DNA of 64,000 nt, taken from positions 44,335,001 through 44,399,000 of the forward strand of contig OX344765.1 in the NCBI GenBank assembly GCA_947034895.1, read 5' to 3'. The stretch is from Rhytidiadelphus loreus (lineage: Eukaryota; Streptophyta; Bryopsida; Hypnales; Hylocomiaceae). Below, piece by piece: positions 56,097 through 64,000 of the stretch (within the stretch, counting starts at the first letter, position 1; each line of letters starts with the position of its first letter). The translations under genes and the position numbers were made by a program. Under the pieces are notes generated by a model. The model saw only the letters and a list, made by a program, of their open reading frames with translations. It searched no databases and was not told the origin of the DNA.

Positions 56097-56124
56097 TCCT
56101 AAAAATAAGTGTATTCCATAAGTC
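56097..56124 (-). repeat. 28-bp inverted repeat, right arm
   Basis: Exact reverse complement of 55307-55334. Confidence 0.85.
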
Positions 56125-56401
56125 AATGGAATTCATCCTACCCTTCCAGACTAATGGAAACTCAAATTCTTAATCAATGGTGCAGAATAATGGTGAATAA
56201 ATAGATCAGTGTCTCTGTTTTTAATTCTTGAGATTTCTATTTTGCAGCATTAGAATTCCTGAAGCTGGGTTTATGGCACGTACGTACTTACCAAGCCAAG
56301 TATCCAGAATAATTATTCTCTGGCGCAATGATTTGAAAAAGGTATAAATTATATATTTAAACCCCTAAAGAGTCGAGATACCCAAACTTACGTTTGTTTT
56401 A

Positions 56402-56590
56402 TTTATTTTTTATTTTTGAACAAATGGTAGAGCCATTGCATTAAAAAGAGTCAAAGAACAAAGCGCCCAAGCCACAAGAGCCGGACAAATGAAGAGATAA
56501 GAGCAAAACACAAAAAAAAAAAAACTAAAAGCCAAGACTAAAGGAAGGAACAAGAAGGCGGACCCTTCGAGTTCCAACAAATGGTGCTAA
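56402..56590 (-). mobile_element. 5'-truncated LINE 3' end, antisense, 19-bp TSD
   Basis: A 189-bp insert is flanked by the exact 19-bp duplication CAAACTTACGTTTGTTTTA (56383-56401 and 56591-56609). Next to the left TSD is a T-rich run, the complement of a poly(A) tail. On the minus strand the body contains AATGCAATGGCTCTACCATT just before the tail, a typical plant L1 3' UTR arrangement. Confidence 0.85.
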
Positions 56591-56609
56591 CAAACTTACG
56601 TTTGTTTTA

Positions 56610-58753
56610 GTATTTCTTAGCAATTCTTATATGGGCGCTTTCTTTGTTCAATTTTATGCAATGTTCTTAACCCTTCATCATGGCCAGGGAGAACTGACCC
56701 CTCCCTCGACCCTACGGGCAAACTCTAGAATTATTTATTTTCTACACATGAATTTTTTTGCAAATTTTGAATTCATTTTTGCAATCAGAGACCGAATTAG
56801 CTAGGTGAGGTCAAGATTATACCCTAGAATGGCCCAAAATAGGGGGCATTTTTTTTACTTGTACCCCTAGTAAGGCCGAGCGAGGGGGTCAATCCACCTT
56901 GATCCTTCATCATCAACATAGAGGTTTGGCATCCGATGGGTGACAAAGAGGGAATCCTTCTAGTAGGACAAAAGTGCATCTATTCGTCTTCGGAATTTTG
57001 TTGTGAAAAGAGGTCTTCTACAATAGTTTGACTTCCAATGAGTGCTTTTGCTATTTTTAAGCCAATGATTTAGATAGTAATGAAAAGGGATGATTTGCAA
57101 AGTCACCTGTTAATTCTTTAAGGGTTAACCAACAATTGTGTTAGTTATGAAAGTTTTAGGTTGCATTTCTCTACATATGTCAAGTGAGCTATGTGGGCCA
57201 TTGATTGCCACACTTTGATTAAAGATGATTGATTCATCTTTCTTTCTCAAGTAGTAGTGCAATTTAATGTAGAATGCATGCTTAATTTTTTTGATCATTT
57301 CGATTATAATGGACTCAATTTTGTAATTGTGAACCATGATTGATAATTTGCAAAATGTTGTGGTTGAGATTTTATGTTAGAATTATGATGTTTAGTAGAC
57401 AAAAGAAGCTTTTTTGATGGAGTCTTTGGTTGTCTTTGAAGGTATCCAATGCTAAATTGTTGTCCACATTGAAGTGAATAAGGTGATCAAATAGAAAAAT
57501 AAACTCACCACAACAACACATCCTAGGATTTGTTGCCTCAATTTCTGAAAATAAAATTGTTGTTGGAGTTGCCACAAATGCCATCTTCCTCAAAAGTCAA
57601 TCTCAACTTGCCAACACCCAATCACTTTAGACAACAAGCATATGCACTACATGCTACTCAATTGCATTGTAACAATAATGATTGTGTTCCATATTCAAAA
57701 GCAACAATGATTTAATTTAGTCATTCTAACAATTTTCAATGTGAAGATCCTTCAATTCCATCTACAATTCTTTGATTAAGCTCAAAAATTGAAATTGTAT
57801 CTTCTAGCATGTCTTTTCTCTATTGAAATTGACTTATTCAAGGCAAGATTCAAAGAAAATCTATTGCAATGAGAATTCACAACAAAAAGTTTGCAAAGTT
57901 CAATGGAAATTTGCTTAAAAATCCTACTCCTCTACAATCACATTCCCTAAACATGTTCTAAGCTTGACCTAAGGTTTCAATTCCATGATCTCCTTTAAAC
58001 TCATTGAATTGAAAAAACTAAATCCTACAATTTATCTCCAAATATGATCTAGTAGAACAATTACCCAAATACTTTCTTCTCTTCTATAACTTAAAATCAT
58101 AAAAAAAAATCCCAAACCTCAATCTCTACTCACACAATTTACTAAATAATCTCCTCATTAAACTTCACCTCCATTTTGCAAACATAAGCAAAAAGCTTCA
58201 ACAATTGATTGACTTCAAGTCTCTATATCTATAGATATTGCTTGCTTGTTTCAACTCAAGGCTACCAACATTCAACCTCACACAACCCTACTCACAAATC
58301 TTCAACTATAGCAGTATAAAAAATATGCCAACTACAATGCAAATCATGAATCTTCATTTTCCTCTCAATTGTTGAGATTTTAGTTGTGTGACTTTGAAAT
58401 TTTGTTATATTTGTCTTGGCTTCAATTTGTCCTAGCTTCAAAGTCCCCCTATGGTTGCAAAGTGGACCCTATGTATATGTATATGTATATATATACACAC
58501 ACACACAAAAAATTTAAATTAAAGGTCATTCCAAAAATTGGCTAAACCACTTTCGACCTAAAGGTCATCATTACAATCAAAACCAAGCTATACCAATCAA
58601 ATGAACCAATGAGACATTAGGATAAGTCATTGTTGTCCTACAAATTGGCAATGACATGGTACTATCTATATTCTATTTATAAGCAATTGATCAATCAAGG
58701 GCTTGAATAGATCAATGTCATTCTTCATTTTTGTGTGCAATAATTATCTAACA
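56610..58753. other. AT-rich intergenic DNA
   Basis: No recognised gene. A GTATATGTATATATATACAC simple repeat lies at 58475-58507. Short ORFs at 57125-57715 have no known motif and high A/T codon content expected by chance. Confidence 0.45.
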
Positions 58754-59264
58754 CACTAATACAAATTCACCTCCAAAAATGTTTGAAAATGTGTTATTTC
58801 TACATAATACATGCTAGGAATAGCATATTTGTTTGTCCATAACACAAATCATTAAAAACAATGAAGCAATGATGTATTAGTCTTGATCTTCTTTAATATT
58901 TCAAATGGATGCCTAGGCTTTGAATCCTCAACTTAAATTTTATTTACTACAAATTATGAATTTAAATTTTCTTACATTGAAAAATTGAGCTCAAAATTTA
59001 GAGTTCTTTTTTTAAAAGAAAAGAAAACATTTATTTTTATTTTAAATTTTTTTTTAAGTCAAAACAAATCTAAGAGAGAAGGAAAAAATAAATTGTTGAT
59101 AGCTCTAAGATGAAATTGAAACACACTAATTTCTACAATGAAATTGTTTTAGAAAGCAAATTAAACCATGTGCAACTTCTTCTTTTTTAAACTCCTAAAA
59201 TTAAGTTCATAAACTTATCCAATACATTATTTTCTCAAGAATTTGCAAAGATTGCCCCTCGGAT

Positions 59265-59460
59265 TGCCCACAAAACAAGAAGCTTCATAACTTTCACATC
59301 ACTTATCCAAATGGAATAAATCACATTTTTCCACACTAACAAAAACATACCAGTAATCAATAAGAAAAAAATTCATAAAAATTCTTTCAAGTTTTTGTTG
59401 ATTTCTTTAGATGCATGACTTTTGGGCTTATTATGGTATAATTTTTTCTCCTAGGCACCA
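59265..59460 (-). repeat. Dispersed repeat R2, copy 2
   Basis: Reverse-complement relative of 1810-1990, with degraded matches such as CATAACTTTCACATCACTTA and AATTTTTTCTCCTAGGCACC. Confidence 0.45.
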
Positions 59461-60062
59461 TTTGAATAAAAATTATTGTATATTTTCCAAAAGCTAATTA
59501 GTTTTCCTATCTTGATAAAAGTTCCAAAAAAATCTTGCCAATAATTGAGATCATAGGTACCTATCCAAACTTTTAAAAATCTTCCAAGGGGATTCATGGG
59601 ATTTTATAGATTAAAAATAATGGGAAGAGTGTCTCCAATTTTATGCATTGCAAGATATAGGATAATTTTGAAGAAGGGTGAAGCTTCCACTACTAATACA
59701 AAAAATGTAAAAGTTGAAAGTTTAGGAGAATTTTCAGCATAGTGATTAAAGAAATTCAAATTTCTTCAACTAAAAAAATGTGAAAATTCAAATTAAATTT
59801 GAAGTTCAAAAATCCACTTGTTACTTGAAGCTTTTATTAGAAATTTATGGACAAAGTTCAAAGAAGGGCATGAAGGTTCATTTTCATTTTCTTTCTCTCA
59901 ACTTTGTCCATAATTTTTGAATGGATGTTGCAAATCACAATCAAATTTTTGAGTTTGAAAGGCAATATAAATTCCCACATTTTCTATGCTGAATTCTTTT
60001 TGAAAAAAGTTGAATCACTTTGCTTTAATGAGGATTGAAGTTCTATTGAGCTTGCAATAATT

Positions 60063-60118
60063 GCATTTTGACATATCCCATATAGATTGTCATGCCTCCT
60101 ACTCCCACTTGTATAAAG
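60063..60118 (+). promoter_or_regulatory. Conserved TATA-bearing block, copy 3
   Basis: ACATATCCCATAT followed ~27 bp later by CCCACTTGTATAAAG, as at 10631-10687 and 25181-25237. Confidence 0.5.
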
Positions 60119-60522
60119 CATTGGCCTTCTCTATGTATTATAGTCACTAAGGTCATTATTATTTACAATTCGGATAATAAGAATAATAATTTCTATTACA
60201 TATAAGTTGTTTTTGTTGATGCTAACAACACTTCAATATTTTAACACCTCATTTTAATGTCACTAACAACAACAAGTTTGTACAATATATGTGGAAAGGC
60301 AAAATTAACACATGGCACTAAATCAAATGTGGAAATTGCAACCAACAAAGTTGTTGTAGAGAGTGTTGTAGAGTATTTAAGGCAATGTTAAGAATGCATT
60401 ATATTTTTGTTTAGATCCTACCATTTCAATCGATATAAATGCATTGACTTCATTATTCACATGAAAACATCATTAAAAATTGCGTTTAACAATGTTGTTT
60501 ATAGCATGGATTTGTACTAGTG

Positions 60523-61779
60523 AATATTCAAATGCAAATAGATTTTGGGGGTATGTTGCATACATGAGTTTCTCATGATTTTTGTATCCAATTTAATTTA
60601 TGTCTAAGGATGTTATATTGTATGGAACCCTTTTTTCTATGTCATGGGGAAAAGAATTATAAATTGATTGAAATCTAAAGTGTGGAGAGCTAAAAAACGG
60701 ACTATGTATACAATTTCCTTCATATTTCATTCTTCCTTATTCTATTGTGATTTTTTGTTCACCCATAATCCTATTAAAAATACAAAATTAAATATGTAGA
60801 ACCACTATGGATTCCTTTTAGTGAAGTAAACTAAACTTGTCATAGCCACTTGAATTAGGTTTTTTCCCCGCATCACAAGTAAATTCCTGAAAAAGAATTT
60901 CATTTGCAAGCAAGAGAGACATTTTGTACCTACATCTGAAAAACAATTTCCAAATTTGTTTTTCTAAAATGCTTATTATGTTACTCGTGGATATACCCTT
61001 ATTACATGCAAGCACAATGAAAACCTTGATTACAAAATCTAGATCATGGATACATAATGAAAACTCAAAAATCTCATATTCACCATAATCACCAATTGTT
61101 AGTTTAAAGTATTCCAAAATACTTTGATTTGGGAGTAGATCTTTGTTTCTATCAAACTTGCAATCCATTCTCCTATTGAACTAGGATATTCATTTGAAGC
61201 AATATATCGCAAAATTGGGGGATTAATTCGAAATATACTTCCAATGTTTCAAGATGAAATCATCAAAAATCACCACTCGTGCATGAATGCTTATGCATTT
61301 GAATGCATAAATGATGTTTTATCGATAAACTACACTAATTCATCCTCATGGTGTGTGTAACAAAATTTAACAAAATTACACTATTTTAATTAAGACAATT
61401 TGAAATATTAGTGTATTGTACCAATTTCAAAAAATAAAATAAAAAAATTGTGGTGACACTAGTTTGGTGGGGATTTTTTGAGGAAGGGGTGGGGTCTAAG
61501 GTGACACTACTTTTCAAAGGTGAGACTAGCTTTTTAGGTGACATGAAATTCCCCCCTTTCCCTCAATAACATAACATATCATGTTGAAGGATGTAAATAG
61601 CTTCCCTACCTTTGCAAAAATTGCAAGTTGCACTCCCTTAACCTCAAAAGGACCAAAATTGCGTTTTTTTGGCAACATAGCAATTTTAGACAGCTCACCA
61701 CAAATGGAATTTTTATTTTTTTCTTTGAAATTTTCACACAAAATGTGATTGAGGAGTAGATTCAAGACAATTTTCATAG
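60523..61779. other. AT-rich intergenic DNA
   Basis: A 116-codon minus ORF at 60818-61168 has no recognised motif and no supported splice sites, so I do not call it a gene. At 61450-61545 a GGTGACACTAG-type phrase repeats three to four times with changes. Confidence 0.45.
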
Positions 61780-62270
61780 TTTTAAGGCAATTTTCATAAC
61801 TTTTGACTACACTACATGGTTAAAAAGTTATTTATGAAATGTAGTTTTTATTGCTTGGCGGGCAACTTGGGTAGCTAAAAAAACTTCTCTAAAATCACCT
61901 TTTTAAGAAATATAAATTCAAAATTGGTTTCTAGATTTATATATACATAGAAAGCTTTGAATCATTCCATTTTGATTAATGGAAGTTATGAGGAGCTTTA
62001 GTTGTAGGTAGTTTGTAGGTAGTTATGGAATCTCTACTCTAAAATAAACTTCGAAGTCCTTTATTTAACTTAGTTTTCAATATTTTTGAAAAAAATAAAA
62101 ACCTCGAGTGTAGATTGTTTACAACCATTGGGATTGTCATTTTTTCAATTCCATAAATAAATTGTTAACAATTTAGTATTCTAAATCATTCTCTATTTCT
62201 TTCTACTTCCTCTTTTTTTCCTATATGTGGTACAATTTCAAATGATCTAAATTTTTTCAAGCATGTAGCC
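61780..62270 (-). repeat. Dispersed repeat R1, copy 2
   Basis: Reverse-complement relative of 8810-9250. Matching blocks include CAATTTTCATAACTTTTGAC (61789), ATTCCATTTTGATTAATGGA and GTAGATTGTTTACAACCATT. Confidence 0.5.
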
Positions 62271-64000
62271 AACTTGCCTTGAAGAATGAATCCAAAGAAA
62301 TACAACCATTTTGGACATTTTTTCATACAAATGTGACCTTGTGAAGTGCAACTGACCTATTTTTCATAGGGCCCCCCAAAGGATTTTTGTCACTTCAAAT
62401 GCTAATATCTTGCAATCTACATGGTGGAAATTTCCACATTTTTCAAACCAGATTACTACAAGATCCTATGATTACATGTGTTCATAAATGGTTGTTTTTT
62501 TCTAAAATTTGGCACATGTACTAGAAATGGCAATTTTGGAGCGTTTTTGGTGAAAACATAGTAAAAAACCTTCAAGAGTTAAAACAAAAAATGAAAATTC
62601 ATCAATTGTGAACACCACTTGGGATATTTTTTAAGCTTCACCAACCATTTTTCTTTTAAATTCCCATATTGAATTGTTATTTGAAGTACCAAATCCTATT
62701 TCTTTTCTCTATTTTCTTTTACTTTGAATAAAAAATTTACAAATTTTTTTCACTGCCTTTTTTCCCGATGTTTTTTCCCGATGTTTTCCACTGATTGCAA
62801 CCACTTTTTTTTTCCCAATTCCATCGACTAAAAATGAACTTAAGGGGTGGTTCTCCCTGAACATTGCAACTGGACCTCCTGAAGGGCCCAATTCAGTTCA
62901 CCGGCAGCTGCTCCTCCGCCTTTGCCTTGGCTCCATGCCTTCCTGAACTCCAGCATCCGCCAAATCCTTGATAGGTCCAAGCCCATACCCCGCCCACCCA
63001 ATACCCTGCGAGTCCCATACCAGCCAATCCAATCCAGTCCCGTCCCCTCACATCAGATACCCCGCTGCCTGGGGTTCTGAGCTCCGACGATACTTATTAT
63101 TAGTAGAGTATTCCTAGTTTTCAACCCAAGCATCCAACCCAGCCCTGCCTTGGTTTCAGTCCAACCTTGGGTGACGAATTAAAATGCTCGGTCAAGGGGT
63201 GGGCGTGGGGATGGGGATTGGTCCGACAGAGAACATAGGTGCCCAATCCGATGCCTTGGCTTCCGATCAGGTATGGGTGCCTGATAGGCACGGTAGCCTG
63301 TAAACTGGGAAGGGAACTGTGCTTCGTTGCCAGACGGAGAAATGGACAAGCCGGCTTCCTGAAATTAGGGCGGACTTGCAGCCTCACCTTGCATAGAGGG
63401 CCGAAAAATAATCAAAACTTGACATCGAAATGTGCAATGGTTGCACGAGGAGAATCAAAATTGTTGGACCACAAATTTTCATGGGAAAAAAAACAAGTGC
63501 TTGGAAAACTAGTTGTACAATTAACAATGGACATAACATTATTCTCGAGTGCTAGGGGGGCCCTTTTGCTCTCTCGAAAACATAAGCCCCCCCAAGCAAT
63601 GACACTTAGCAAGCTCCTGTACCTATCCAATGTTGTACGCCCACCTCACAGAACTTGCCCAACTGGCCATCCAATAGCATTCTTTACATTATAACTATAT
63701 TTTTTGAAGGTATCTTGGATGGAATGATACCTCCGTCAAAGAGGAAAGAAACAATGTTATGGACTTGAGGGAACTTTGGGGGTGCTTTTAGTTTGTCAAG
63801 TAGACCAAATGAGATAATTCAAAGACAATACTTTCTACCTACTCCCATAAAAAAGAAATATCATAAAATTTGGCAAGGAAAATTATGACTTGAAAATTCA
63901 TTTCTAGTTTTGACACAACATAGAAGTGGACTCTTAGTGCTAAGCCCCCAACAATGTTGTGTTTTGAAGGGTGGTTTTGAAGCATCATCAATCCTATGTA
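62271..64000. other. Right edge, with a GC-rich patch
   Basis: No convincing gene. 62890-63420 is much more GC-rich than its surroundings, with CCCGCC- and CCAATCC-type runs on both sides of a TATTATTAGTAGAG spacer. A 151-codon + strand ORF (63239-63694) crosses from it into AT-rich DNA and carries no motif I recognise. The patch resembles the GC-rich leader parts of LTR-X (for example 16500-16700) in composition, but I could not match sequence. Confidence 0.4.

Larger units (their letters stand above)
58754..60522. mobile_element. Possible third non-autonomous CACTA element
   Basis: Right end GCATGGATTTGTACTAGTG (60504-60522). The best left partner is CACTAATACAAATTCACC at 58754, about 15 of 18 bases matching the inverse. 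The conserved TATA-bearing block at 60063-60118 is the same as in the two confirmed CACTA elements. However, the 3-bp flanks (ACA left, AAT right) do not match, and another CACTAC start lies at 59688, so the left edge is uncertain. Confidence 0.4.

Noticed and set aside
60818..61168. 116-codon minus ORF as a gene
   Set aside because: No motif recognised, very AT-rich codons, no neighbouring exons with consistent phase.
63239..63694. 151-codon ORF near the right edge
   Set aside because: It crosses a sharp composition change and shows no recognisable domain; chance opening of a GC-rich patch is likely.

Overview
This window looks like nuclear DNA of a land plant with a large, repeat-rich genome. 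Plant-type evidence is a three-exon dUTPase gene and coatomer beta' (COPB2) exons resembling plant homologues. The repeats are plant-style: CACTA, hAT and foldback elements, a Ty3/gypsy element, and 5'-truncated LINE tails. I cannot name the species; a non-seed plant is possible but unproven. I found no bacterial operon, CRISPR array, rRNA or convincing tRNA.

Layout. 1-8.1 kb: four 3'-terminal exons of an unrecognised coiled-coil gene on the + strand, with a hAT-type MITE in its largest intron. 8.1-14 kb: AT-rich intergenic DNA with a short retroposon, a dispersed repeat and a complete 1,275-bp non-autonomous CACTA element (10249-11523). 14-21.3 kb: two nested minus-strand copies of a very long solo-LTR family, here called LTR-X. 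22.6-45.1 kb: one decayed + strand Ty3/gypsy element. Its gag, protease, reverse transcriptase (RT), RNase H and integrase remains are split by at least seven insertions: two foldback MITEs, a 3-kb CACTA element and four LTR-X copies. One LTR-X copy in turn hosts two others. 45.1-49.3 kb: degenerate repeats, another foldback element, a hAT transposase pseudogene and a second copy of the hAT-type MITE.

49.3-56.6 kb is the low-copy part. It holds an apparently intact dUTPase gene (51882-53025, minus). Next to it lies a broken COPB2 locus: three exons run on + and the following exons lie on minus, with a duplicated exon, frameshifts, a stop and several small insertions. 56.6-64 kb is AT-rich and holds a LINE tail, a possible third CACTA element and dispersed repeats, with no convincing gene.

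The most useful results are reconstructed from target-site duplications (TSDs). LTR-X is a 3.1-5.3 kb solo-LTR family (TGTGAG...CACA, 5-bp TSDs) with a conserved TATA box and no coding capacity. Copies 28434-32427 and 33843-37008 are almost identical over the first ~1.57 kb and then diverge abruptly, as expected for LTRs recombined within R during reverse transcription. Two foldback elements are near-perfect or perfect hairpins. I see no clear sign of a new multi-gene system; the novelty here is in mobile-element structure. All statements come from reading the sequence by eye; no alignment or database search was run.
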